Assembly (NCBI RefSeq): GCF_000226095.1
Contig: NC_016473.1
Span: 558,001-622,000 of the forward strand
Direction: 5' to 3'
Length of the DNA stretch: 64,000 nucleotides
From: Thermothelomyces thermophilus ATCC 42464
Taxonomy: Eukaryota; Ascomycota; Sordariomycetes; Sordariales; Chaetomiaceae
In this document: positions 33,752-43,671 of the stretch, piece by piece
Position numbering within the stretch: the stretch's first letter is position 1
How the letters are laid out: each line of letters starts with the position of its first letter
Position numbers and translations under genes: made by a program
The notes under the pieces: model-generated
What the model saw: only the letters and a program-made list of their open reading frames with translations
Told to the model about the DNA's origin: nothing
Database searches by the model: none

Positions 33752-35881
33752 TTACGTCGCGGCCGCGCTATTGCCGTCGCCATATTCAGTGACGATCCAT
33801 AGGCAAAATCGCTCCCATCCGACGGCCCATTGCTGCAGCCGAGCCGACCTGATCCCGGCCCCCACACTAGCCGCGCGGACCTCGCGTCTCCTTGAGAACA
33901 CGGTAATCTGTCAGCCGAAACTCCCCATTCCCCGTCCAGTTGGAACGCTGGCAGTGCTTTTTAGGCAACCGGATTCTTTGCCTGCCTGCTTGCCGAGCAA
34001 GCGACTGCTGAACACAGCGGAGAGACAGCAGAGGAAGGAAGGGGGGGGGAAGGGGGGGGAGGTTTTGGTCGCACGTACCACGTCTCCGCGTCCTGATCCT
34101 CAAAGGCGGCCCAGCGGACGCTATTCTCAGCTAATGATCCTAACGTGGCGAGGTCGGCCATGTCCCCGGCTAGCAATGCACGCCAAAAAATGTTGGTCAT
34201 CCGCGATGCTCCATCACGTCCTTGTCCGAAGAGGATGCCGGAATCGTCGTCGCAGAGGGCGCAAGGCACACCATGCGCCAACAGCACCCAGAGAGGGTAA
34301 TGCCTGGACGCGCCGGCAGGCAGGGAGGGGCAGATCTCTACCAGTACTCGCCTGTCTCTGACGGCCTCGATGAGACGCGGGTGTTGAGGCAGAGCGAGGG
34401 CGTTCCCGATTCGCCGCGTCCCGAGGAGGAGGGCGTCGAAGAGGTTGCGCTCCGTGGCCACGTCGCCGTCGTCACCGGGAGATGCACCAGCGGTCAGGCA
34501 GAAGGGGATCTGCACGTCTTCTTGGGCGCACCGTTTTCGGAACCAGAACAGTTCGGGTAGCGAATCGGCGAGCGGCCTGCCCAGGTTCTCCAGGCCCGCG
34601 AGGTCATAGCCGGCCACCAACTGCGGCCACAGAAGTTTGGTTGAAATGCAGTTGTCGGCGTCGTTGACGATCGCCCGGGACTCTTGGCTGCGCAGCGTCG
34701 ACCACACGACGCGGAGGCCCCAGAATTGCCTCCCCAGGCTGGTAGATTGAAACTTGGCCACCTCTTCATCGATCGCTTGGAACATTCGGTCATAGTTTCG
34801 GTCCGGTGCCTCCGACCCTTCGCTGTAAAAAGCCAACGGAAATGTAAGGCTATTCCATCAAAAACGTCAGCAAGCTCACCCTCTTCTGAGCCCAGCCACT
34901 CTTTCTCTTTCCCTCCACGACACAGCCCTCAAGCCTGGATGTTGGCAGAATAAAGAGGAAAGAGGGTGGGAGAAAGGAGGGAAAGAGAAGGGGGAGAGTA
35001 AGATCAGACGTAGACAGGACGGGTTCGCAGGCCACGGCGGATCGTTTTCTCACCCCATTTCAAGCCAGTAGACATCGTCCTCCACCATGTTGGTCATGAC
35101 CCGTTGGAGGAACGTTCGCCACATAGGTTCATAGTAAATCATGCCGCCGATGATCCCCCGGCCAACAGTCGAACCCATCCCACCCCTTCCGAGATGACAG
35201 TCCTGCATAGAAGTCCTGCATCTTCCCTTCAACCACTCCAGGAATCCGGGCCTGCCGCCTTCGGGATACTCGTTCGCTGCCTTGGAAAGGGTGACAAAAG
35301 TGCCCGCCTTGTAGTCGGCGGCCCATATGGAAGAGCGATCGGGATCTGCCTTGTCCCTAAAATGGATACCGAAGTCCGCCTCCCTCCTGGCATGCTGACC
35401 GGCGAGGCTCCCGACGGGGCACGAAATGCACATACCAGGCCTGTCCAAGGCGGCTGTCACGAGGTAGTCGACGTCGACGAGAGCATGGCAATGGGCACGG
35501 AGGAGGGCGCCCTTGGGCATGCGCTTCAGGATCTGCCGTAACCTGCTCGAATCGGCGGGCGCCGCGGCAGCCGGCGACCTCGTGCCTTGGCGTCGGATCC
35601 GGGACACTATCTCACATGCCTCCCTCGCGATGGGCGAGAGGCCCCGCCGAAAGGACGAGTCTGCGCTGCGGTGGTCAGTGGCGATATGGGCATCACAAAG
35701 CAGGGTGGTGATGATTGTGGCCATCGGAGCGGGGGGAGGTCGCAGTACCGCCTCGGTCCTTTTGCTCTTGGGCTATCAGCGCGCGGCGGTTCTCGAGGTA
35801 GTGCTGGATGACTGGGTCGGATGTCTTGGGAAGCTCGTGGGCGACAAGGTCGGCCCATTCTTCGTCGGTGAAGTGCTCCAT
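33752..35881 (-). CDS. ADGF/CECR1-type adenosine deaminase homologue, probably catalytically dead
   Basis: Four exons: 35749..35881, 35054..35660, 34079..34822 and 33752..33890, giving 540 residues; all junctions keep frame. The N-terminal segment, YLENRRALIAQEQKDRGD followed by SSFRRGLSPIAREA, and the C-terminal ARLQQWAVGWERFCLWIV fit the ADGF family along its whole length. No signal peptide is seen. Key residues differ from active family members. Metal-binding HxH is R99-A100-H101, with H103 where Asp/Glu is usual. The HAGE motif (zinc His and catalytic Glu) is TAGA at 357 to 360. The catalytic His of RIGHG is Asn387. The acidic pair near 439 to 440 remains. So two zinc ligands and both catalytic side chains are missing while the frame is fully intact. 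Loss of deaminase activity is inference. It is downstream of, and in tandem with, an FAD oxidoreductase. Confidence 0.88.
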
Positions 35882-37420
35882 CAGACTGGTCGTTGTGAAC
35901 AAGCGAATGGAAATGAAGAAGAAAAAAAAATCGAAATCCGGTCAATGCACTCCCCCAATCACGAAGACATCAGGTTTCCGGTTCTGTCGATGGCTTAAGC
36001 ATGTCGGTCAGGTTGATGCAGAATGGGCGCATGCCCGTTCGGTCGGTCGGTGGTCGGTGGTCGGTGGTCGTCCCGGCGTGCGAATGAACCCGGGTCTGCT
36101 GCCAGGTACCGAATATCGGGCGTGGTACGGAGGTACTCCGTACAGCGGCCGCCTCAGCGCTGGCCCCCGCCGATCGGATCCGAATAGACCGCTGCAACCG
36201 CCGCTCCTTCCCTGAAATACCCGCTACTAGAACCGACTGGGCTTTCCACCTCTTTCCATCCATTGCAGTCCTCATCATTTCAGGTTTACAGGTTGGTTGG
36301 TTTGTCTTTGCCCTGTTTCGCCATTCACTTTTGGTTCTCTGCCTTGACACAATATGAGTCTGGTACGGCACCAAGCATTTCGAACGAAGCGTCTTATGCT
36401 TCTTTAAGGTGCCGAGTCGTTATTCTGTTGCCTAAGGTTGCTCGCTGACACTTGCCACTTCGGCTCAGGCAACGACTTAAGACCCGCAATCCTTCGGGTT
36501 GAAGAAGGACCCAATTGATCACTCCTTGCGGGGCAGGCGACAGCAGTTGCCAGCCATAAACAGAAGAACCTTCTGAGTGCAAATAGACAAGTCTCGTCTC
36601 CTCATCTTCTCAAGGGCTCATCTGCGCCGAGCCGAGTGGATGCGGCTAAGCCCGCTGGTCCAGATAAACGAGAACGACCCAGAGAGTCCTGTCGATCAGG
36701 CACAGCACTGGGATCTGAAGCAGATCCCGCAGGGGTCGACGATGCAGAGCATCAGCTCCTCCTTCCCCGCCTACCATCATCGGTGGCATCAACACTGCAG
36801 ACTCGGAAAGCTGGGAAGTTGTATGGCAGCAGCCCATCTCCATCGGCTATGGTTTTGATTTAGAACATGTTGTGGCCGGATGAAGGTTCGGATGGCCCCT
36901 CAACAGCGAAGAGACTCCAGGTCATCCGGGGTTGATCAGGGAGTACATGCTACCGCATATTCGTCGACAATGAACATGTACAAGATGGCTATCATGCGTG
37001 AGGCTCTTTCCGCCCTCTGCCATCAAGGAGTGCTGTCAGTCACTTTGAAGCTCGCCCCTAAAGCCTGTTTACTTGACACGAGCGTTGAAATGGCACAAAC
37101 ACGTGAATTTGACGACCGCAAGATAGGGGAACGATGAAAGAGACCTAGAGGGGCTAGACCACCAAGCAGTAGTTTGTAGGGTAGACGTAAGTTATTTGTC
37201 TTCATACTCAGTCACCTGCGTTTCCCGCCCAGAGAACTTGGGTGTTATAGGATGACATCTAGTCGGCGCAAGTTTACAAGTCCAACTCAACCCGCGACAA
37301 GCAAAATCACAAAGCTGTTTTCGGCAGGAAGGTGAGAAGGTGGGGGAAAAAAAAAAGAAGGGGGGGGGGGTTGTTAGCCAGTGAGTGAGCGTCTAACAGA
37401 CAGACCTCCCGACTCGGCCC
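35882..37420. other. Intergenic, gene-free
   Basis: 1.54 kb between two tandem minus-strand genes. It holds a GGTCGGT-type tandem repeat at 36039..36071 and a G11 run at 37360..37370. No supported gene. Confidence 0.45.
36039..36071. repeat. TCGGTGG tandem repeat
   Basis: About four imperfect 7-bp units about 155 bp upstream of the ADGF-like start. Confidence 0.75.
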
Positions 37421-39323
37421 TCACTCCCCCTTTGCGCCAGTAGGCGGCACACTCGAGCCAGCGCCGAACAGAGTCGCAAAGTTGGTGGCCTCCCAACCCT
37501 GCGTCAACTGAGGAAGTCTTCTTGCCCTCTCCACCCGCTCTTCATCCAACACAAACTCTCTGGGTAGCCTCACCTTGCCGTCCTCCTCCTCCTCCTCCCG
37601 CGCCGCACTGTTTCCGTCCCCACTGGCCAACATCTGCCTCACCACCTCCCGCGCAGACAATGCAGCAGCTGGCATCCCGTGTCCCGTATACCCGGCGCAA
37701 ATCCACAAGCCGCCCTCGGGTCCGCCGCCACCCAGGCTCTCAGGTACGGGCCCGACCCAGGCGTGACGGTCCCGGCTGTACCCCATGACGCCGGTCCACT
37801 CAAGCGACGCCTCCAGCTCCAACCCCCGGCTCTTCTTCCCTTCATCATCATCCTCCTCCTCCTCCTCCTCCTCCTCCGCGGTGCCGGCTGTAGGCGACAG
37901 GTCCAGCGGCGGGCACAGCTCCCGCCGCAGGTACCTGGCCACCTCGGGCTCGACCTCATCGTCCCGCCACTCGCCCACGCCCAGGCCGCGCGCGAGCCGC
38001 CGCCCGCCGCCGTAGATCAGCTCGCCGCCGGTGGGCAGCGGCCGCTGCACGAGGTAGTCGTCGCGCGGCGCCGTGGAAGCAGAGCCCGGCTCCGGGTCGG
38101 CGGCGAAGACGTACGAGTGGGCCAGTTTCGCGGGGGGTTTGCCGGCGGACGGGTCCGGTCTGGGCGGCAGGAGAGCGCCGATCTGCCCTCGCACGGGCAC
38201 GATCAAGTCCGAAAAGGCCGGGAGCAGGTGGGAGGTGTAGCCGTTCGTGGCGAGGAGCACCTGGCGGGCGGTGATCCTGCCGCGCGGCGTAGTGAGGGCC
38301 CAGCCGGGGCCCGACTCGGCGCGTGAGAGGGAGGTGACCGGGGTGTTAGTTTGGAGGTTGAAGCTCGGGGCGGGGAATTTGGCGACGAGCCGCTCGAGCA
38401 CGGTGGCAACGAGCTTATAGGGCCAGAGGGATGCGGCCTTTTTCTGGATGATGGCACCTTGGGCGGAGGGGACGCGGAGGGACGCCAGGGTTTCGGTGCC
38501 TCCTGAAGCTCGAACGACCTCAAGCTGAGCGGCTAGCTCGGGGTGGCTCTTCTTCAGATTCTCGGCATCCGCAGCCGCAAGCTCAAACATGTTCTCGGAC
38601 AGGAAGGCGTGGACGCCGGTGAGACTCACCCTGTTCCAGTCAGCATTTCATGTATGAACATGCGCATACAAGATTCATCACCCCCTGAAGATCGATCCAG
38701 ACAGACTTTACTTTACAAGGAACTCGAAAACACATGGGACAGGGACAGAAGAAGTGGAGAGAAAATCGGGGAATGAAAAGGGGGAACATACCAGTCACAA
38801 TCCACACTTTCCTCCCTCACGAACCTCTCCAGAAAGTCACACACCTCCAACTCAAATGCCGCAACGGCCGGTACGGAGCCGTATACTAACGGCTGACAGT
38901 GCCCTCCATTCTGGCTCTTATTTGTTAGCTTCTCCGAGAGAGAGAAGGAGAACAGAAAAACAAGCAAAGAAATATGAATAGAGAGCAGTGAAGGCTCACC
39001 CTCCCTGTCGCGCCCGAACAAGCCTCTCTCGCCTCCAGCATGACCACGCTCAAGTCACCGCGTCCCCCGTCGGACGCCCGACCCTTCCGGTCGGGACCCT
39101 CCTTGAGGAACCTCGCGGCGAACGCGCCCGTGATGCCGCTCCCCACTACCACGACGTCGGCCGTCTCGGGCAGGTCCGGCGTGCCCCGGTGCCCGAGCAG
39201 CGTCCGCGACGGCTCCCGCAGCCAGTAAGACTTTGACGGGTTGCGCGACGGGAGGCCCGCGGGCGCCACCGACAGCGTCCCGGTCTTGTCTGCTTCGGTA
39301 GAGCTGATCTTGCGAATCGTCAT
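37421..39323 (-). CDS. FAD-dependent oxidoreductase, DAO (OrdL/PuuB-like) family
   Basis: Exons 39000..39323, 38792..38910 and 37421..38630 encode 550 residues. The Rossmann dinucleotide motif is at residues 57 to 75: VVVVGSGITGAFAARFLKE. SGATGRNGGHCQP, spanning the first splice junction, is the family's second FAD contact. PRGRITARQVLLATNGYTSH and the C-terminal WTGVMGYSRDRHAWVGPVP plus CAGYTGHGMPAAALSA complete the DAO pattern. Relatives oxidise secondary or primary amines such as gamma-glutamylputrescine, sarcosine or proline-type compounds; the substrate here cannot be told. A run of Glu/Asp (EEEEEEEEDDDE) inside the substrate domain comes from a (CCT)n microsatellite. No signal peptide is visible, so a cytosolic or peroxisomal site is possible; the end GAKGE is not a PTS1. 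Confidence 0.9.
37848..37878 (-). repeat. (CCT)n repeat encoding polyglutamate
   Basis: Nine to ten CCT units on the plus strand encode an acidic run inside the FAD oxidoreductase. Confidence 0.85.
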
Positions 39324-40107
39324 TTCTGCTTCTTGTTCCCTTCCCTATACTGTAACCTGCTTCTTTCCTTTCTTTTTGGCCTTTCTTCTTCCCTTTCGTT
39401 TCCTTGGTATATGAGCGACAAGAAGAATAAAGAAGAAAATAAATCGTCGATACGGATCGGTTGGGAATGGGTGGGCTGCGAGTGGGTAAGTCAGGTTCAG
39501 CACGGTCAGTGTCTTGAATGAGAGAAAGAGGGGAGAGGCTGATACGGATACAGCCCCCCCAGTTAGTGGGTTGATTGATTCAGTATGGGGATGATGGAGC
39601 TCTGGAACACCCCCCACCTTGCCTCACAATCAGTACGGAATACGATCACATTCAACAGACAGCGCCAAATCAGCTCGAATGTAATGACCATTGACCGCTG
39701 GGTACTTGTTGCATTCCGCTTGCCAATCTGGTCCGACGTTACAGTTTTGTCAAGACGTAGCAACTACCTGCTGCAATTTGTCCTTGTCCTGCTCAGTCAT
39801 GCGCACCCAAGAAACAATGCTTTGCCTCCTTTTCCGCTCCCAGATGCTCACCATTGCGATGAATCTCATGCCCGGCCGTTCTGCAGCATACCAGATAACC
39901 GGTCTACCGTCCCAGATCCCAAATGAGCCCGTCGTCACATCGTCACGCGATCGTGTTCCAGGGCCTGCCACCGAGAACCAAGATTTTGCAAGAAAGGCTA
40001 AAATGACCCCAACAGTGCTGTGGAACCCACCCTCTAAAAAGAGCAGACAGGATCCTACCAGAAAAGTAACATCAAAAGAGAGGAAGGCCCATAAGCAGGG
40101 AGAGAAT
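39324..40107. other. Intergenic, gene-free
   Basis: 784 bp upstream of the FAD oxidoreductase and downstream of SUI3. No motif or gene recognised. Confidence 0.45.
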
Positions 40108-41518
40108 TTAGGCCTTCATCTTCTTTCTCTTTCCGACCTGGGCAGAGAAACCAGTCTTGATAGCCTGGACGGAACGACGAGAACCGCACGAGTTGCAGGT
40201 GATGAAACTGGTCGGGGGTCAGCAGACTGTTCATCGTGCAGGGGGAAGGAATGCACATACTAGAGACGGTTCTCTCCCTTGGACAGTTCCGTGTTGGGAG
40301 ACCGGCATGTCTTGCATGTCACGTATTCTGAATTCCTAGTTAGCGCATGCAGCAGCACAGAACTGACGCGGGGTCGGCCACATACCGATGATGTACGTGC
40401 GCAGCACGTTCTCGATCTGCTTTTGTTGGAACCTGCCCTTGATGACCAGCCGCCTGCTGCCGTCCACACTGCCGCTAGTACCCAACTCGGCAAACAAGTA
40501 GGCAGTGACGTGCTCCTCCGCTCGCTTCATGCGCTTGCAGATCTCAGGCAGGTTTGCAAAGATGGTCTTCTTGTTCCCTTCGCGGAGACACTGCGGCGGC
40601 GGGATCTTGTAGGAGCGTGTGCCGGTCAAGGCGTGATCGGGGTTCTTTTGCGCCAGAAGGGCAAAGAAGCGAGACAGCAGCGGATCATAGGCGATGGTCC
40701 GCGTCTCGTCATGCGCCCAGATGCCCGTCCCCTTCTCCATGTCTCCCTCTTGCACACCCTCCTCAGCAGGGGCCTCGGCACCTTCGCCACCATCGAGGTT
40801 GAGGGCCTCGAGCTTCTTGGCGAACTCGTCCTCCTCCTTGGGAACCTTCTTCTTCTTTTTCTTCTTCATCGACAGGTCGATCGCCTCCTCGCCGCCAGCC
40901 GCAGCGGCGCCGTCAGCGGCTTCGTCATCATCTTTCTTGACCTTCTTCTTCTTCTTCTTCATGAGCGAGAGATCGAGGCCATCCGGATTGGAGTCGGCAG
41001 CCGGAGCTGCACCTTCTGCCGCACCGTCGGCCGGTGCTGAAGAGGCGTCAGTAAACGCCCCGAGCGCGGCGGTGAGAGGCGGCGTACGAGGTGTGTGCGA
41101 CAAGGCCGTTTCTTTGGTCTCGTCGTTCGGTGTGGCAACCATGGTTACGCTGCCGTCGGCGTCTACTACCAGCTTCTCCTCTGTGAAAGCAACCGATTTG
41201 CGCGATGACGCTCGTCTTTGGAGCGTGGGTTCCTGTCCGAGTTAGTCCCTACGCTTTCTCGAGGTTTGTTGATTTAAAAAGGTCGTATGTGGCGACCGAC
41301 AATTAGGTGAGGAAATAACAAAGTAAATCCCTTGGAAGTTTCGGCCGTCGATTTTCTTGCCCCTTGGGGGAAAAAAGCAAAGAACCAAGTGAAACAGAAA
41401 GGATGGCCGCGGGGTGCTGCGACTTTGGAGGGGCAATAGCCGTGTTGCAGAAGGAAGCGAGTCGTTTTGGTGAGGGGGAAAACTTGAGAGGTCAAATAAA
41501 ACTTACTTCGGTGCTCAT
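40108..41518 (-). CDS. SUI3: Translation initiation factor eIF2 beta subunit
   Basis: Beta subunit of the eIF2 GTPase that brings Met-tRNAi to the 40S ribosome. Four exons, 41507..41518, 40386..41232, 40261..40327 and 40108..40207, give 341 residues. The first coding exon is only 12 nt (ATG AGC ACC GAA) and joins [20 protein letters not shown] across a 274-nt intron. Two lysine blocks ([10 protein letters not shown] and [11 protein letters not shown]) bind eIF5 and eIF2B epsilon; yeast and human have three. The core has [19 protein letters not shown] and [19 protein letters not shown]. The C-terminal zinc ribbon is C-x2-C (CKTC) plus C-x2-C (CNSC), ending [14 protein letters not shown]. The Cys pairs are split between two exons, which fixes the splice model. 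It is divergent from the Mim2-like gene. Confidence 0.96.
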
Positions 41519-42139
41519 CTTCGGGCCACCCTGGTGCTTTCCAGGTCGCTCACTCCACCGCCTTCTGCGTGTCCCAAGCTGGCTGTATGTATGTGTAGCA
41601 GTAGACTTTCACTTCTTCTGTAGAATCGGAAATTTAATCCGGGTCTTGGCGCCTCTGTTTTCAGGGCTTTTTTTTTCCCCTGCTGCTTGCAGCGGTATTT
41701 TTCCAGTGTCAGGAGGAAGGTCGCCGCGGCCGACTGAGGTTGCCCGCCTTCCCTTCACCCTCATGACGTTGGCCGTCTTCGTTGTGACTCAGTCCCACGA
41801 TCACCTGACAAGTGGGTCTCCAGAAAGAACAATGGCCACTCCTAGGCTATCTGGCAGCTGCTGGCAGCTTCCGGGAAGCCACAGTGCCGTCTCGCATCGC
41901 AGCCACGGCGCGGGTAGCCGGATTCGGTGCACCTCCATCAAAGCAACTTCGTTCCGCCGATCGTCAGCGAGAGGAGCTCCGACCCGACCTCCGGCAGCTC
42001 CCCAATCGACCTGAAGCCGATGCCGGCGCCCGACTGAGTCTTTACAGTCTCGACCTTCAATTTCCCTAATCGGTCGACTCCAACTCCTCCAATACCAGCG
42101 CGGCGCCTCCTCGTCTTCCTCCCCCCCCCAAAACCCGCC
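41519..42139. promoter_or_regulatory. Divergent intergenic region SUI3 / Mim2-like
   Basis: 621 bp between divergent starts. It contains T-rich and C-rich tracts (C9 at 42121..42129, just before the Mim2-like ATG). No clear TATA box. Confidence 0.45.
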
Positions 42140-42583
42140 ATGTCAAGCACCTCCTCATCGGGAGGAATGAGGACCCCGTCCGCGTCCTCTTCCTTTGTCA
42201 TCCCCGAAGTACCGCCATCGTCCTCCTCCGACCGCGACGATGACATTGACTCGCTCCCTTCCATCTCCAGCAGCATACTTGATTCCGACTCCGAGACCGA
42301 CTCGTCGGACGCGCAGCGGGAATGGGAGGCCAGTCTGGAGCAGTTGCAGCTCCTGCTAACCATGATTATCTTGCCCTTTGCGGGGAAGTTTCTTGGCCGG
42401 AAGTTCGCATACTGGAGTAGGTTGCTCACGGGTGCGCAAAAGGGGGTTGATCGTTCGCTGACCCGCATTTGTTCTCCAGGCTGGGCGAGGTACATGGAAT
42501 GGATGCACAACGTCGAGATTCGGTGGACAAGCAAAAGCGCATTCAATGCTGCCGGGGCGGCCGAAGCTGCGTCGTCATTATGA
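42140..42583 (+). CDS. MIM2: Mim2-like mitochondrial outer-membrane import protein
   Basis: Two exons, 42140..42416 and 42480..42583, give 126 residues. The N-terminal 55 residues are Ser-rich and acidic. A predicted helix EWEASLEQLQLL leads into one hydrophobic segment (about 70 to 82, ending ILPFAG), then GKFLGRKFAYWSWARYMEWM. The splice adds A to GC for Ser93, giving YWSWARYM; without splicing the Trp/Tyr pattern is lost. Small size, an acidic head, a single membrane span and a basic-aromatic flank fit Mim2, the partner of Mim1 in the complex that inserts alpha-helical proteins into the mitochondrial outer membrane. The assignment is from memory of the fungal Mim2 pattern and is moderate. 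Failing that, it is a conserved single-span fungal protein. Confidence 0.68.
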   Translation: MSSTSSSGGMRTPSASSSFVIPEVPPSSSSDRDDDIDSLPSISSSILDSDSETDSSDAQREWEASLEQLQLLLTMIILPFAGKFLGRKFAYWSRLLTGAQKGVDRSLTRICSPGWARYMEWMHNVEIRWTSKSAFNAAGAAEAASSL

Positions 42584-43161
42584 CTGGGAGGTTTCACAGG
42601 CTGGGATGACGCCTGAGTATATATATACATACTGGTTAGGGACTGTTTTTGTACGGGCGGCGCACATTTGCCACGGCGTTACGGTTCTGGGTATGGTAGG
42701 TTGGGAGCATCTTGTTCCAATCTGAATCGATTGCTCGTCTCCTGGGCATTGAATATGCTCATGCCGACTACGCGTCAACCCGCCACGGGGCTTGTCCGGT
42801 GGAACATGGAACAGGGAGGTTGAAGAAAAACAAGACAATAGTCCTCCCGGCTAACTACACTTCTGGGGTATGCCCATGTTTAAGAGAGAGCCTCCCTATG
42901 ATCCTTATCCGTCCCTTACCGAACCCAACAAGACAATTCCCCCATGTACATATATGCCCATTAGAGAACACCTGACCCAATAGTACCCATGTCCCATCAT
43001 CAAAGCCATAGAAATCATAATCCGGTCATATACATATACCTAGTTTCAATCCCTGTCCATTAAGCATTTCCGTCGAGTATCCAAGTCCATGCACCCTGTG
43101 ACCAGACGCCAGACCCTAGACAAGCCCTGGCATCTCAGCAGACATCGAGGCGCCGCAAGCC
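42584..43161. other. Convergent 3' flanks
   Basis: 578 bp between convergent stops. GTACATATATG-type motifs lie near 42944..42955. No gene seen. Confidence 0.45.
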
Positions 43162-43671
43162 TCATACCCTGACCTGAGACATGGTCGGTCCGGACCTCAT
43201 GCTCCCGCCGCCGCGGCGGAAACTGAGGAAGCTCAGCACCAGCGCGGCCGCAAAGGTGGCGAAGAGGAACCACATAAAGGCTGTCGACGCCTGGATCTCG
43301 CGGCAACGCTTCTCGTCGTTGTGGCTGCCGTACGCGATCCAGCTGGCCGCATGGCCCTGGGTGCGGGAGCAGTTGACGGCCCCGAGTTTGGCGGCAAGCA
43401 CGATGGCGTCGATGAATGTGAAGAGGGTGGCGAAGCCGTCGGCGGCGAGGATGACGAGCACCGGCAGCACGATGCGTTCGAACAGGCCCGCTGCGAGGCC
43501 CAGCAGCGCCGCCACCCACGAGAGGGCGATGACGAACATGGAGAAGTTGATGGCTGCCGTCGCGGAGCTGGCTGCGTCCTCGTTGCTCGCGATCACGTTA
43601 CCGATCAGGCCGGTGAGGATGATGATGAAGAGGAGCTGAACCGCTCGGAGGATGAGCTGTATTTTTTGCAT
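43162..43671 (-). CDS. NCE102: NCE102/FHN1-type MARVEL-domain eisosome protein
   Basis: Plasma-membrane protein of the Nce102 family, which organises eisosomes and senses sphingolipids. Single exon, 169 residues, starting MQKIQLILRAVQLLFIIILT. There are four hydrophobic spans at about 5 to 27, 40 to 62 (FSMFVIALSWVAALLGLAAG), 70 to 92 and 128 to 150. A conserved loop has NCSRTQGHAASWIAYGSHND, with the family's Cys-containing extracellular segment, and RCREIQASTAFMWFLFATF leads into the last span. The frame extends upstream to 43812 but gives only low-complexity Val and Pro runs from a GTC repeat and a G18 tract, so the ATG at 43671 is preferred. Confidence 0.9.
   Translation of the reverse strand: MQKIQLILRAVQLLFIIILTGLIGNVIASNEDAASSATAAINFSMFVIALSWVAALLGLAAGLFERIVLPVLVILAADGFATLFTFIDAIVLAAKLGAVNCSRTQGHAASWIAYGSHNDEKRCREIQASTAFMWFLFATFAAALVLSFLSFRRGGGSMRSGPTMSQVRV

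Noticed and set aside
33961-34078. C-terminal reading of the ADGF-like exon 3 through its stop at 33961
   Set aside because: This is read-through of an intron; splicing from 34079 to 33890 restores the family-typical ending with WERFCLWIV.
36402-36416. GGTGCCGAGTCG resembling a tracrRNA element
   Set aside because: Chance match in a fungal genome; no repeats, spacers or Cas genes present.
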